Positions 8,153-16,554 of a stretch of DNA of 64,000 bases are shown piece after piece (the stretch's first letter is position 1; every line of letters begins with the position of its first letter). The stretch is from CAWCAL01 sp963695075 (GTDB taxonomy: Bacteria > Actinomycetota > Acidimicrobiia > Acidimicrobiales > CAWCAL01). Both the position numbers and the translations under genes were made by a program. The DNA lies in the NCBI GenBank assembly GCA_963695075.1, contig CAVOFR010000008.1, positions 186,001 to 250,000 on the forward strand, read 5' to 3'. The notes below the pieces were generated by a model. The model was not told the DNA's origin. It worked only from the letters and a program-made list of their open reading frames with translations, and did not search any database.

Positions 8153-8793
8153 GTCGAGTGGAGGAGATCGCCCAGCGGTTGCGGCGGTGGGTCGGTCGTC
8201 GGTTGCGTTCCTTCCTCCGTGGATCGGGCCCCACTCCCGAAGCGATCCGGCGCGCCGACTTCTTTCGGACCTACCCGGTCGGACCCGACGACGTGGTCTT
8301 CCTCGGCGACTCGATCACCGAGGGCGCCGAGCTCCCCGAGCTCTTCCCGAACGTCTCGGCGCGCAATCGGGGGATCGCCGAAGAGACGAGCGCCGATGTG
8401 CTCGGGCGTATGGACACGATCCTTCCTGGAGCCCCGCGCAAGCTGTTCATCCTGGTCGGCGTCAACGACCTTCTCACCGGCGTGGCCGAGGACGAGTGCG
8501 TTGCGAACCACCGGGCGATACTCGAGCGATGCCGGACCGAGTCGCCGACCACGCAGGTGTTCGTCCAGTCCATCCTGCCCGGAGCGGGTGAGGTGGGTGG
8601 GTCCATCACCCGGTTGAACCGTTCGCTTCAGCAGGCCGCTGCCGATCTGGGCGCCACGTTCATCTCGCACCAGGAACCATTCGCCGGCCCCGACGGTGGT
8701 ATGTCGGATGATCTCAGCCCCGACGGCGTGCACCTCTGGGGCGAGGGCTATCGCCGCTGGCAGTCCGTACTCGCCCCGTACGTCGAGCAGTAG
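8149..8793 (+). CDS. SGNH/GDSL-type hydrolase
   Basis: A 214-residue esterase-like protein with all four SGNH blocks: VVFLGDSITEG (catalytic Ser, about residue 53), RNRGIAEE (Gly), LVGVNDLLTG (Asn) and LSPDGVHLWGEGY near residue 190 (Asp and His). The substrate is unknown; proximity to plsC suggests lipid or cell-envelope acyl chemistry but this is inference. No signal peptide is seen. The GTG start overlaps plsC by 4 nt. A strong hairpin follows the stop, ending the long forward operon that began at scpA. Confidence 0.85.
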   Translation: MSRVEEIAQRLRRWVGRRLRSFLRGSGPTPEAIRRADFFRTYPVGPDDVVFLGDSITEGAELPELFPNVSARNRGIAEETSADVLGRMDTILPGAPRKLFILVGVNDLLTGVAEDECVANHRAILERCRTESPTTQVFVQSILPGAGEVGGSITRLNRSLQQAAADLGATFISHQEPFAGPDGGMSDDLSPDGVHLWGEGYRRWQSVLAPYVEQ

Positions 8794-8800
8794 CCGGATC

Positions 8801-8841
8801 TGGAGGCGCTCACCCACATCTCGTGTGGGCCAGCCCCTCCA
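8801..8841. terminator. Hairpin between convergent genes, likely bidirectional terminator
   Basis: The inner stem is CCCACA / TGTGGG around TCTCG (8813-8829), with outer arms TGGAGG (8801-8806) and CCTCCA (8836-8841). It lies between the SGNH hydrolase and the convergent CopD-like gene. Confidence 0.6.
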
Positions 8842-8854
8842 AAACCGGTCGCGC

Positions 8855-9262
8855 CTACTGGTAGACGAGAAGGACGCCGAGGAAGAGGGCGGCTAGGGCG
8901 GTGACACCGCCGACGGCGCCGGTGATCGCCAGCATCTTTCGATCGGCGGTGGTGCTGTGGATGAATGCCCCGATCCCAGAGAGGGCCACGACCACGAGCT
9001 TCAGGCCGACGGTGGCCTGGTATTCGACGGTGGTCGAACCGACGTCGACGGCAAAGAGGTTCCAGATACCGGTGACCACCAGCACGCCGAACGCCACCCA
9101 CGCTGCACGGTTGTAGGCCCGCGCTGCCATCTTCGGGGCGTCGCCGCCGATCTCACGAACGGTCGGCAGGAGCACCAGGAGGGTGATCTGACCTCCGACC
9201 CAGACCGTGGCGGCCAGGACGTGAAGGAATACCCGGAGGGTGTCGACCGATGGCGAAAGCAT
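8855..9262 (-). CDS. Small integral membrane protein, CopD-like
   Basis: A 135-residue protein with four predicted membrane helices (about residues 7-27, 48-68, 78-98 and 110-132), beginning MLSPSVDTLRVFLHVLAATV. Conserved-looking histidine and tryptophan near the first helix (HVLAATVWVGGQ) resemble the CopD/YcnJ copper-resistance membrane family, but metal transport cannot be claimed from this. The frame stays open far upstream, through the opposite sigma gene. The ATG at 9262 is chosen because it gives a natural membrane-protein N-terminus and has a TACGAT box (9269-9274) 6 nt upstream. Confidence 0.7.
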   Translation of the reverse strand: MLSPSVDTLRVFLHVLAATVWVGGQITLLVLLPTVREIGGDAPKMAARAYNRAAWVAFGVLVVTGIWNLFAVDVGSTTVEYQATVGLKLVVVALSGIGAFIHSTTADRKMLAITGAVGGVTALAALFLGVLLVYQ

Positions 9263-9268
9263 CGGGCG

Positions 9269-9274
9269 ATCGTA
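9269..9274 (-). promoter_or_regulatory. -10 box (TACGAT) of the CopD-like gene
   Basis: On the reverse strand TACGAT stands 6 nt before the ATG, with no Shine-Dalgarno, which fits leaderless transcription. Confidence 0.45.
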
Positions 9275-9353
9275 CTGGTGGTCTCGTGCGACGAGACCAA
9301 CCGTGTAGCGCGGCGGCCGGGCTCGATGGTCTCTACTTGTGTAGGAGGAGTCC

Positions 9354-9800
9354 ATGGAGCGCGACTTCGATCTGTTCGCCGCTGATGCCGAACCTCGACT
9401 TCGTCGCGCTCTGCTGGGATCGCTGGGAGTCCAGCGGTACGCCGACGCCGTGGCCGAAGCTCTGGCGTACGCGTGGGAGCACTGGGATCGGGTCGGGGTG
9501 ATGGACCACCCGATCGGGTACCTGTTCCGGGTCGGCCAATCGAAGACGCGACCGGCGAAGCGGCCGACGCTTCCGACCATCCCGGCCGAAGATCTGCCGC
9601 AGGTCGAGCCCGGACTGGCCGAGGCGCTGATGGCGCTACCCGATCGCCAGCGGGCGGCGGTGTGGCTGGCCCACGGATGCGGGTGGACCCACGGCGAGAT
9701 CGCCGAGGTGCTGGATGTGAGCGTCTCGACGGTGTCGACCCATGTCAATCGAGCGCTCGAACGACTGCGCACCGAGCTGGGAGTGACGAACGATGCCTGA
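9354..9800 (+). CDS. ECF-like RNA polymerase sigma factor
   Basis: A 148-residue sigma-70 family protein. The C-terminal region 4 is clear: LMALPDRQRAAVWLAHGCGW followed by the helix-turn-helix HGEIAEVLDVSVSTVSTHV and RALERLR. Region 2 is weak and the protein is shorter than usual ECF factors (about 170-200), so it may be a divergent group. The ATG is preceded by a good AGGAGG ribosome site, unlike many neighbours. It overlaps by 8 nt the gene for a membrane-anchored protein that is probably its anti-sigma partner. Confidence 0.75.
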   Translation: MERDFDLFAADAEPRLRRALLGSLGVQRYADAVAEALAYAWEHWDRVGVMDHPIGYLFRVGQSKTRPAKRPTLPTIPAEDLPQVEPGLAEALMALPDRQRAAVWLAHGCGWTHGEIAEVLDVSVSTVSTHVNRALERLRTELGVTNDA

Positions 9801-11124
9801 CCTCGAGGAACAGATCGGGCGGCTGGCCGACGCTGTGGTCGACCGCACGGTGCCGGTGACGGCCCGGACCAGGCCCAACTCGGCGCCGCGAGCGAGGTGG
9901 CCGTGGGTCGTCGCTGCGGCGGCTGGCATCATGGCCGTCCTCGGGGTCTTCGCCTTCCTCGGCGCCGACGAGGAAGCCGTCGTGACCGTCGGTGACGACG
10001 CGGTGGAGACCGTCACGACACCGGCGCCCGGGCCGGTGACGACCCCGTCGGAGGTGGAAGCGGGGATCTTCGGGGAGCGAACGGGTACCGCGCTGATCTT
10101 CGACGACGGCTACGACGGCATCGTGATCGTCGACCTGGACGCGGGAGTCGCTACTCGGCGATCGATCGGAGGAGCCCCCGGTGACCAGCCGGTGCGGCTG
10201 TGGCGGTCCGGCGACTCGCTGCTGGCCGGATGGAACGGGGTCACGGTGACGTCGCTCGACGACTTCGAGACGTCCACTCTCGCCGGCTCGTGGGTGTTCC
10301 TGCCGAGCCCGGTCGACGGTGAGCTGTGGCTGATCGGCGAGACGCCGGCCAATGACGGTGAGACGCCGGTGCGACTCGTCGAGCTCGACGGCACCGTCCT
10401 GGCCGAGGGCATGGTGCCGGGCGCGCCGGTCTCCTCGCCCACGCTGGCCTTCCGAGGAGGTCTGGTCCTGAACGGCGGGGGATCGGGCCTGACGCTGTGG
10501 CACGCCGACGGATCGCCTCCGAGCGTGCTCGGCGGCGCCGGAGCTCCGGCGGAGCCCATGGCCTCCTCCCGGACCGATCTCGCCTGGTGCCAGGGCTGGC
10601 CTTGTACGGAAGTCCACATCACCGACACCGCCACCCTCGACGAGGTCCTGGTGGATCTGCCGCCGGGCCAGGGTGGGTTCGTCGGGTGGGGCGCACGGTT
10701 CTCGCACGATGGGCGGTATCTGGCAGTCGTGGTCCAGTCCAGAGCCGGCGTCATCGACGACGACACGACGGGGGAGCTGGCGGTGGTGGACGTCGAGTCG
10801 GGAGAGATCGTCTTCCTCTCGGACAAGGAGCTGGATCCTTTCTTCTCGATCGCCTGGAGTCGGGACGACAGCGAGGTGTGGATCGGCGAGAACGCCTGGG
10901 GTGATCCGGCGACCCGGATCGGTCGCCATCGGATCGGCGAGGATGCACTGGAGCTGGCGGACCTGCCCGTCGGCAACATCCTCGGTTTCGTGACCGCTGC
11001 TGTGGACGAGCTGCCGACCGAGCCCGTTGTGCACGGCGACGCCGAGGAATGCGAAGGCGGTGGTCCGAATCGGCCGGCGCCCACCGATCGACCGCTGTGC
11101 AGCTTCCGCCTCGACGTTCCATAG
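9793..11124 (+). CDS. Membrane-anchored beta-propeller-like protein, possible anti-sigma partner
   Basis: A 443-residue protein with a short N-terminal segment (about 35 residues), one membrane helix (WVVAAAAGIMAVLGVFAFL, about residues 38-56), a Thr/Pro-rich stretch and a long outside domain. That domain contains repeating beta-strand segments such as GRYLAVVVQSRAGV and SIAWSRDDSEVWIG, as in WD40/PD40 propellers. Four cysteines in the outer domain (WCQGWPC, EECEGGG, PLCSF) may form disulfides. The overlap with the sigma gene and the short inner tail suggest a transmembrane sensor that holds the sigma factor. No zinc-binding HxxxCxxC motif is seen, so this role is inferred from context only. 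Confidence 0.6.
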   Translation: MPDLEEQIGRLADAVVDRTVPVTARTRPNSAPRARWPWVVAAAAGIMAVLGVFAFLGADEEAVVTVGDDAVETVTTPAPGPVTTPSEVEAGIFGERTGTALIFDDGYDGIVIVDLDAGVATRRSIGGAPGDQPVRLWRSGDSLLAGWNGVTVTSLDDFETSTLAGSWVFLPSPVDGELWLIGETPANDGETPVRLVELDGTVLAEGMVPGAPVSSPTLAFRGGLVLNGGGSGLTLWHADGSPPSVLGGAGAPAEPMASSRTDLAWCQGWPCTEVHITDTATLDEVLVDLPPGQGGFVGWGARFSHDGRYLAVVVQSRAGVIDDDTTGELAVVDVESGEIVFLSDKELDPFFSIAWSRDDSEVWIGENAWGDPATRIGRHRIGEDALELADLPVGNILGFVTAAVDELPTEPVVHGDAEECEGGGPNRPAPTDRPLCSFRLDVP

Positions 11125-11149
11125 TCCGGTGCCAACCACCCCGCCCAGG

Positions 11150-11184
11150 GCGTCGATAGCCGACGCTCACGGACCAGATTTCGG
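11150..11184 (+). repeat. Hairpin-plus-core element, copy A (convergent gap)
   Basis: A stem GCGTCG/CGACGC with loop ATAGC (11150-11166) is followed by the core GGACCAGATTTCGG (11171-11184). A related element on the opposite strand lies at 58028-58062. Both sit in gaps between convergent genes. A terminator or dispersed repeat family is possible. Confidence 0.55.
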
Positions 11185-11220
11185 TGGTGTGGGGGAGCAG
11201 ATTTCGGTGGTGTGGGGGAC
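11175..11220. repeat. Tandem 23-bp repeat (two copies plus a partial third)
   Basis: Units at 11175-11197 and 11198-11220 are identical except for the last base and begin CAGATTTCGGTGGTGTGGGG; a six-base start of a third copy runs to 11226, just before the ispH stop. The repeat extends the core of copy A of the hairpin element. Confidence 0.8.
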
Positions 11221-11227
11221 CAGATTC

Positions 11228-12274
11228 CTACTCGAGGGCGGCGAGGACGTCGCTGGCGTCGACGGTGCGGTCGTCGAACTCGGTGGCGATGCCACCGAAC
11301 GCGAGACTGAGGGCCGTCGTCACCCCGTGGACGAGACTGCGCAACGCCCGGGGTGGGGGGAAGTACTCGTCCTCGTCGGTCACCCGGACTTCCTCCACCC
11401 CGAGGACGGGGGAAAGGCGGTCGATGACCGAGGCCACGAGCTCCTCGGGGGCCGACGCCCCGGCGGTGAGCCCAACCGTGCCGGTCAGGTCGCCGGGCAA
11501 CTGGTCGGCTTCGTTGACCCGGAGGACCCGATCGCACCCTGCTTCGCCCGCGAGGCGCTCGAGGGCGAGGGTGTTGGAGGAGTTGGCGGACCCGACCACG
11601 ACGATGGCGTCACACTTCGGTGCGATCTCGAGCATCGCCCGCTGGCGGTTGGTGGTGGCGAAGCAGAGATCGCTGCGGCCTGGCACCCACATCTCCGGCC
11701 ATCGTTCGAGCGTGGCTGCTCGAACGTCGTCCCAGTCGCGGTGGCTCAGGGTGGTCTGCGCCAACAGCGCAACCGGTTGATCGGTGTCGGCGAGAGCGGC
11801 CACGTCGGCTCGGGACTCGACCCGGTCGATGGCGTCGGGAGCCACGGCGATCGTGCCAACGGCTTCCTCATGGCCCTGGTGCCCGACGTAGACGATGCGG
11901 TACCCCTTGCCGGCGCGAACTCTCACCTCGTGATGGACCTTCGTCACCAGGGGGCAGACCGCATCGACGACGTAGCCTCCCGTCGCTTCGGCCCGGGCGA
12001 CCACGTCGGGCGCCGAGCCGTGGGCGCTGAGCATCAACGGTGCCCCGGCCGGTACCTCGTCGATGTCGTCGACGAAGACGACTCCCTGTGCCCGGAACCG
12101 GTCGACGACGCGCCGGTTGTGGACGATCTCGTGATAGCAGTACACGGGCGGGTCGAAGGCCCGGACCATCCACGCCAGAGCCTTGATTGCCATCTCGACG
12201 CCGGCACAGAAGCCGCGGGGCGACGCCAACAACACCTTCTGAACATGCTCGGCCGCCGGTTTCGTGGAGATCAT
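11228..12274 (-). CDS. ispH: 4-hydroxy-3-methylbut-2-enyl diphosphate reductase
   Basis: IspH (LytB) makes isopentenyl and dimethylallyl diphosphate in the last step of the MEP isoprenoid pathway. The 348-residue protein has the three iron-sulfur cysteines in SPRGFCAGVEMAI (about residue 22), DAVCPLVTKVHHEV (about 108) and SDLCFATTNRQ (about 205), plus YCYHEIVHNRRVV and SSNTLALERLA. The gene is reverse, divergent from the PDZ-radical SAM gene with only 31 bp between starts. In many actinobacteria ispH lies near der and plsC, as here. The exact start among several near residue 1 is uncertain. Confidence 0.96.
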   Translation of the reverse strand: MISTKPAAEHVQKVLLASPRGFCAGVEMAIKALAWMVRAFDPPVYCYHEIVHNRRVVDRFRAQGVVFVDDIDEVPAGAPLMLSAHGSAPDVVARAEATGGYVVDAVCPLVTKVHHEVRVRAGKGYRIVYVGHQGHEEAVGTIAVAPDAIDRVESRADVAALADTDQPVALLAQTTLSHRDWDDVRAATLERWPEMWVPGRSDLCFATTNRQRAMLEIAPKCDAIVVVGSANSSNTLALERLAGEAGCDRVLRVNEADQLPGDLTGTVGLTAGASAPEELVASVIDRLSPVLGVEEVRVTDEDEYFPPPRALRSLVHGVTTALSLAFGGIATEFDDRTVDASDVLAALE

Positions 12275-12293
12275 CGAAGGCTACCTGCGCCGA

Positions 12294-12299
12294 TACCCT
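12294..12299 (+). promoter_or_regulatory. -10 box (TACCCT) of the PDZ-radical SAM gene
   Basis: TACCCT lies 6 nt before the ATG at 12306, consistent with leaderless transcription in the short divergent gap with ispH. Confidence 0.5.
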
Positions 12300-12305
12300 G
12301 TCCTG

Positions 12306-13667
12306 ATGCCCAGCCCGACCGTCATCGCCGTCGTGGCGGGATCTCCCGCAGGGGAGGCCGGATTCCTGGTCGGGGACCAGATTCGTACCCTCGACGGGCG
12401 TGAGCCCCGCGACGTCATCGACTACCACAGCGCCACCGATGGCCCGGAGGTCGTGGTCGAAGTCGACCGGGGCGGGCTCACGATCGAGATCGAGGTGGAG
12501 AAGGCGGCTGGCCAGCCTCTGGGGCTGGAGGTGCAGTCGGCGATCTTCGATCAGGTCCGCACCTGCGACAACCACTGCGCCTTCTGCTTCATCCACCAGC
12601 TCCCGCCGGGAATGCGCAGGAGCCTGTCGCTCAAGGACGACGACTACAGGCTCTCATTCCTGTACGGGAACTTCACCACGCTGACCCGATTCACCGAATC
12701 CGATCTCGAAAGGGTCATCACCGAGGGGCTGGGTCCGCTCTACGTCAGCATCCACGCCACCGATCCGACCGTGCGATCCGAGATGCTGCGAAACCGACGG
12801 GGGGCGACCAGCCTTCGATGGCTCGCCGCGCTCCTGGATCACGGCATCGTCGTCCACGGCCAGGTCGTCGTGTGCCCCGGTGTCAACGACGGCGGGGTCC
12901 TCGACGACACCCTGTGCGGCATCCTCGACCGATTCCCCGGGTTGCGGACCTGTGCTGTCGTCCCCCTCGGCGTCAGCGACTACAACACCGAGCCCGACAT
13001 GCGCCCGCACACCACGGCCGAGGCGGCCGACGTCGTCGACATCGTCGAGCGCTGGCAGGAGACCTTCGGGGCGACCCTGGGCCGGCCCCTGGTCCACGCC
13101 GCCGACGAGTTCTATCTGATGGCCGGCCGGCCGTTCCCCCGAGCCGAGCAGTACGGCTCGTTCGAACTGCACGAGGACGGGGTCGGCATGGCCCGGAGCT
13201 TCGAGCTGGAGTTCACCGGCCGGACCGCCCGGCCCATCGGTCCCCAGTCGGGGTTCTTCCAATGGGTGGACGGCGCCGGCGCCGAGGGATACCGAGCGCC
13301 CCGAGTCGACGGGTCGACCGCCGTGCGGGTCCGTTCGGTCGACCGCCGTCCGGTCGGCATCCTCAGCGGGACCCTCGGAGCGAACGTGGTCGAGCCCCTG
13401 ATCGCCGGGCTCGAACGCGCGGACGTGCGGGTCATCGCGGTCCCCAACCGGTTCTTCGGCGGGAACGTTGGGGTCACCGGCCTGATGGTCGGGGCCGACA
13501 TCGACCGGGTGCTGTCGAGCCAGCCCGCCGACGATCGCTATCTCCTTCCCGACGTCTGCCTGTCGGGGGGCCGCTTCCTCGACGGCACCACCACCGAGAG
13601 CCTGTGCCGACCGGTCCAGGTGGTCGAGACGCACGGGATCGCGCTCCGGGATGCGCTCCGTGGCTGA
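12306..13667 (+). CDS. PDZ-like and radical SAM-like protein, DUF512 family
   Basis: A 453-residue conserved protein of unknown function. It has an N-terminal PDZ-like segment (VVAGSPAGEAGFLVGDQI, about residues 8-25) and a cysteine cluster CDNHCAFCFIHQLPPGMR near residue 88, which resembles a radical SAM CxxxCxxC iron-sulfur site. The family hallmark DDDYRLSFLYGNFTTLT and a long C-terminal DUF512 region follow. Members commonly lie next to der, as here, overlapping it by 17 nt, so a link to ribosome assembly or GTPase function is often supposed but unproven. The ATG at 12306 is preferred over an upstream ATG because it matches the PDZ start and a TACCCT box. Confidence 0.88.
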   Translation: MPSPTVIAVVAGSPAGEAGFLVGDQIRTLDGREPRDVIDYHSATDGPEVVVEVDRGGLTIEIEVEKAAGQPLGLEVQSAIFDQVRTCDNHCAFCFIHQLPPGMRRSLSLKDDDYRLSFLYGNFTTLTRFTESDLERVITEGLGPLYVSIHATDPTVRSEMLRNRRGATSLRWLAALLDHGIVVHGQVVVCPGVNDGGVLDDTLCGILDRFPGLRTCAVVPLGVSDYNTEPDMRPHTTAEAADVVDIVERWQETFGATLGRPLVHAADEFYLMAGRPFPRAEQYGSFELHEDGVGMARSFELEFTGRTARPIGPQSGFFQWVDGAGAEGYRAPRVDGSTAVRVRSVDRRPVGILSGTLGANVVEPLIAGLERADVRVIAVPNRFFGGNVGVTGLMVGADIDRVLSSQPADDRYLLPDVCLSGGRFLDGTTTESLCRPVQVVETHGIALRDALRG

Positions 13668-15018
13668 GACCACTGCCGGCGCGCTTCCCGTCGTGGCGAT
13701 CGTGGGCCGGCCCAACGTGGGCAAGTCCACCTTGATGAACCGGATCCTGGGCCGCCGAGAGGCCATCGTCGAGGCGACGCCGGGTGTGACTCGGGATCGC
13801 AAGTCCATCGATGCCGACTGGCAGGGGATCGACTTCACGGTCACCGATACGGGCGGATGGATGGCCGACCGGGACGGCGATGATCTCGACGCCAAGGTCA
13901 GCCGGCAGAGCGAGCAGGCCATGGCCGATGCCGACGTCGTCCTCTTCGTCGTCGACGGCACCGCGGGCCTGACCAGCGAGGACGACCGGTTGGCCCGGAT
14001 GCTGCAGCGGCACGACAGCCCGGTCGTGGTCGCGGTCAACAAGCTCGACCACGACCGGCGGGATCCCGATGCGGCCGAGTTCTGGTCGTTGGGACTCGGT
14101 GAGCCCTACCCGGTCTCCGCCGTTCACGGCAGAGGCACCGGGGACCTCCTCGATGCGGTGGTCGGCCTACTTCCCGTACTTTCGACCGGTGGCGCCGAGG
14201 CCGGCGGAGCCCATGGCGAAGCCGATGGGTCGCGGTCCGACCCGAACGTGACGTCCATCGCGCTGGTCGGTCGCCCGAACGTCGGCAAGTCCACCCTGTT
14301 CAATCGGCTCATCGGGTCCGATCGATCCGTCGTCCACGATCGGCCCGGGACGACACGTGACACGATCGACACCGAGGTGATGACCGAGCTCGGACCGCTG
14401 CGGTTCATCGACACCGCCGGCATGCGACGCAAGGGAAAGGTGGATGCCGGTACCGAGTACTACTCGCTGCTACGGGCGCTGGACGCCGTCGACGCGGCCG
14501 ATGTGGCGCTGCTGATCATCGATTCGACCGAGGGGGTGACCGGCCAGGACCAACGGTTGGCGGAGCGCGTGGCGGCGGCCGGTTGTCCCGTCGTGGTCCT
14601 GATGAACAAGTGGGACGTGCTCGATCCCGACGCGGTCGATCTGGTCGAGCGCAGCATCGCCCGACGGCTGCACTTCCTGGCCGACGCACCGGTCCTCAAG
14701 ATCAGCGCGCTGACCGGCAAGGGCGTCCACCGGCTGTACGAGGCGCTCGACCATGCGCTCGACGCCTATCACACCCGGGTGCCCACCCGGGCGGTGAACG
14801 ACGTCATCCGGTCGGCGCAATCGGCCCATCCGGCTCCCGACGGCGCCCGGGTCATGTACGCGACCCAGGGTGCGACCGAGCCGCCGACGTTCACGCTGTT
14901 CGCCACTCGACGCATCCCGCAGACCTACGTGCGGTACCTCGAGCGACGGCTGCGGGAGGAGTTCGATCTCGGTCGGACTCCGCTGAAGATGCGAGTGCGC
15001 CTCCGCGGCAACGACTGA
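13651..15018 (+). CDS. der: Ribosome-associated GTPase Der (EngA)
   Basis: Der is a double GTPase needed for 50S ribosome assembly. The 455-residue sequence has two G domains. The first (about residues 13-175) has GRPNVGKSTLMNRI, DTGGW and NKLD; the second (about 206-385) has GRPNVGKSTLFNRL, DTAGMRRKGKV and NKWD. A C-terminal KH-like domain ends in RTPLKMRVRLRGND. Length is typical. The start could be the ATG at 13651 or a GTG at 13660; both overlap the previous gene. Confidence 0.97.
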   Translation: MRSVAETTAGALPVVAIVGRPNVGKSTLMNRILGRREAIVEATPGVTRDRKSIDADWQGIDFTVTDTGGWMADRDGDDLDAKVSRQSEQAMADADVVLFVVDGTAGLTSEDDRLARMLQRHDSPVVVAVNKLDHDRRDPDAAEFWSLGLGEPYPVSAVHGRGTGDLLDAVVGLLPVLSTGGAEAGGAHGEADGSRSDPNVTSIALVGRPNVGKSTLFNRLIGSDRSVVHDRPGTTRDTIDTEVMTELGPLRFIDTAGMRRKGKVDAGTEYYSLLRALDAVDAADVALLIIDSTEGVTGQDQRLAERVAAAGCPVVVLMNKWDVLDPDAVDLVERSIARRLHFLADAPVLKISALTGKGVHRLYEALDHALDAYHTRVPTRAVNDVIRSAQSAHPAPDGARVMYATQGATEPPTFTLFATRRIPQTYVRYLERRLREEFDLGRTPLKMRVRLRGND

Positions 15019-15125
15019 GATCCGGCCCGTCCGGTGGGGGTTATCCACCGTGACGTTCTGTGACGAATAGGTCACGAATGGCGGTCATTCCCGGGATGGC
15101 CCCTTCTCTGGGGAGCCTGCACCGG

Positions 15126-15131
15126 TACCAT
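15126..15131 (+). promoter_or_regulatory. -10 box (TACCAT) of the SpoIIE-type phosphatase gene
   Basis: TACCAT lies 9 nt before the ATG at 15141. It supports this start over an in-frame TTG/GTG region further upstream. Confidence 0.4.
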
Positions 15132-15140
15132 CGCGGCCAG

Positions 15141-16217
15141 ATGGAACAAGTGTTGTTCGCCATCGTGGCGATCGGGTCTGCCGCCGCCGCGCTCATCTGG
15201 GGTCGATCGGCTCGCTTCCGCTACCGCGCCTGGGAACGGGTACGGCGCAACGGGGGTCACATCGACGCTCGCCGGTTGGCTCGGGCCCATTACCGCAAGG
15301 ATCTGCACACGGCACTGCTGTACGCGGCGGTGATGGTGGGTTCGGCGCTGATGGCCTTCACGACCGCGACCTGGGCCGGGGTCGCCTTTCTCGGCGTCCT
15401 GGTGCCGGTCGGTTTCACGGTGGCGTTCGGCCGAACGTTCCGGGCCGAGGCACGTATCGCCCAGGAGCGAGGTGAGCTCGAACGCCGGGCACAGGAGGTG
15501 CTGAGCCAACAGGATCTCGCACCGAAGCGCTGGGCCGAGAGACTCGCACCCGACCATCTTCCCGACATCGGCGGCTACGAGATCGGGCGGGCCTACCAGC
15601 CCGGCTCGGGGATGATGGCCGGCGACTTCTTCGATGTGTTCCGGGTGGACGACCGCCGGGTCGCGGCGGTGATCGGTGATGTGTCCGGCCATGGCATCGA
15701 GTCGTCGATCACGGCCTTTCAGGCGAAGTATCTGCTGAGGGTCTTCCTAAGGCGCTTCCGTGACCCGGCCCAGGCGTTCGAGGAGCTGAACGGTCAGATG
15801 TCCGGCTTCGGCCGGGACGAGGAGTTCATCTCGTTGTGCGTGGTCGTCTTCGACTCCGACGCCGGCACGATGCGGTACGCCTCCGCCGGTCATCCGGCCG
15901 GAGTGCTGTGGCACGGCCGCGAGGTCCGTCCCATCCGACCGACAGGGCCGCTCCTCATGCTCGATCCGGCCGGCCGCTATGGCAGCTATGAGATCCCGCT
16001 CGACCGCGGCGACCTCGTCCTGCTCTACACCGACGGGTTGACCGAGGCTCGCAGCGGCGAGCAGTTCTTCGGCGAGGAGCGGGTAGCGCAAGCGGTGCGC
16101 CGTGATCCCGGGATCGCGCCCGACGTCCTGTGCAAATCGTTGCTCGACTCGGCCAGCGACTTCGCCGGCGGTCCGGTACCCGATGACGTCGCCATTCTGG
16201 CGGTCCGCAAGGACTGA
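15141..16217 (+). CDS. Membrane-bound SpoIIE/PP2C-type serine phosphatase
   Basis: A 358-residue protein with about three N-terminal membrane helices (residues 4-20, 59-77 and 81-99), a short coiled-coil-like linker (ARIAQERGELERRAQEVL), and a C-terminal PPM phosphatase domain of the SpoIIE/RsbU type. Metal-binding and core motifs are MAGDFFDVF, VIGDVSGHGIES, YASAGHPAGVL, LLYTDGLTEARSG and PDDVAILAV. Such enzymes usually dephosphorylate anti-anti-sigma factors in partner-switching stress control; no such partner is next to it. The frame is open back to 15060, but the ATG at 15141 is preceded by a promoter-like box. Confidence 0.88.
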   Translation: MEQVLFAIVAIGSAAAALIWGRSARFRYRAWERVRRNGGHIDARRLARAHYRKDLHTALLYAAVMVGSALMAFTTATWAGVAFLGVLVPVGFTVAFGRTFRAEARIAQERGELERRAQEVLSQQDLAPKRWAERLAPDHLPDIGGYEIGRAYQPGSGMMAGDFFDVFRVDDRRVAAVIGDVSGHGIESSITAFQAKYLLRVFLRRFRDPAQAFEELNGQMSGFGRDEEFISLCVVVFDSDAGTMRYASAGHPAGVLWHGREVRPIRPTGPLLMLDPAGRYGSYEIPLDRGDLVLLYTDGLTEARSGEQFFGEERVAQAVRRDPGIAPDVLCKSLLDSASDFAGGPVPDDVAILAVRKD

Positions 16218-16247
16218 CCAACTCCGGCTAGGAGAATCCCGGGTGAC

Positions 16248-16505
16248 TTGGCCCGTCGAGCCCGGCCGGATGAGACTTGGCTCGTGCCCTGGTGCGATTC
16301 CTGTGACCGCTATCTCACGCCGAACTCGCTGAACGACGACGGCGCCTGCCCCAGCTGTGGTGACGAGCCGGAGTTCCAGGCCGGTGAAGCCAAGGCCGCC
16401 AAAACCGGCGAGGAGCGCGTTCCCTGGCACTTCTGGCTCGTGGTCGCCGCCCTCGCGCTCTACCTCGGCTGGCGACTGATCCAGGGCGTGGCCTGGTTGT
16501 TCTGA
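16248..16505 (+). CDS. Small zinc-ribbon membrane protein
   Basis: An 85-residue protein with a zinc ribbon made of two CxxC pairs (PWCDSCDRY and GACPSCGDE, about residues 16-40), then one membrane helix near the C-terminus (HFWLVVAALALYLGWRLI). It is probably a membrane-tethered metal-binding protein of unknown role. The start is uncertain: a TTG at 16248 follows an AGGAG sequence, while an in-frame GTG at 16284 would still keep both CxxC pairs. It lies 30 nt after the phosphatase gene, possibly in the same operon. Confidence 0.6.
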   Translation: MARRARPDETWLVPWCDSCDRYLTPNSLNDDGACPSCGDEPEFQAGEAKAAKTGEERVPWHFWLVVAALALYLGWRLIQGVAWLF

Positions 16506-16554
16506 TTCGGCGGCTCCGGCTCGACAACGGTTCTGCGTCGGCTGGTCGGACCGC

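Noticed and set aside
9263..9772. N-terminal extension of the CopD-like frame through the sigma gene
   Set aside because: The extension is antisense to a clear sigma factor, and a natural start with promoter box exists at 9262.
11175..11220. Tandem repeat as a CRISPR array
   Set aside because: Only two adjacent units without spacers and no cas genes in the window.
15041..15049. DnaA-box-like sequence TTATCCACC before the SpoIIE-type gene
   Set aside because: A single near-match with no box cluster, AT-rich region or dnaA/dnaN nearby.
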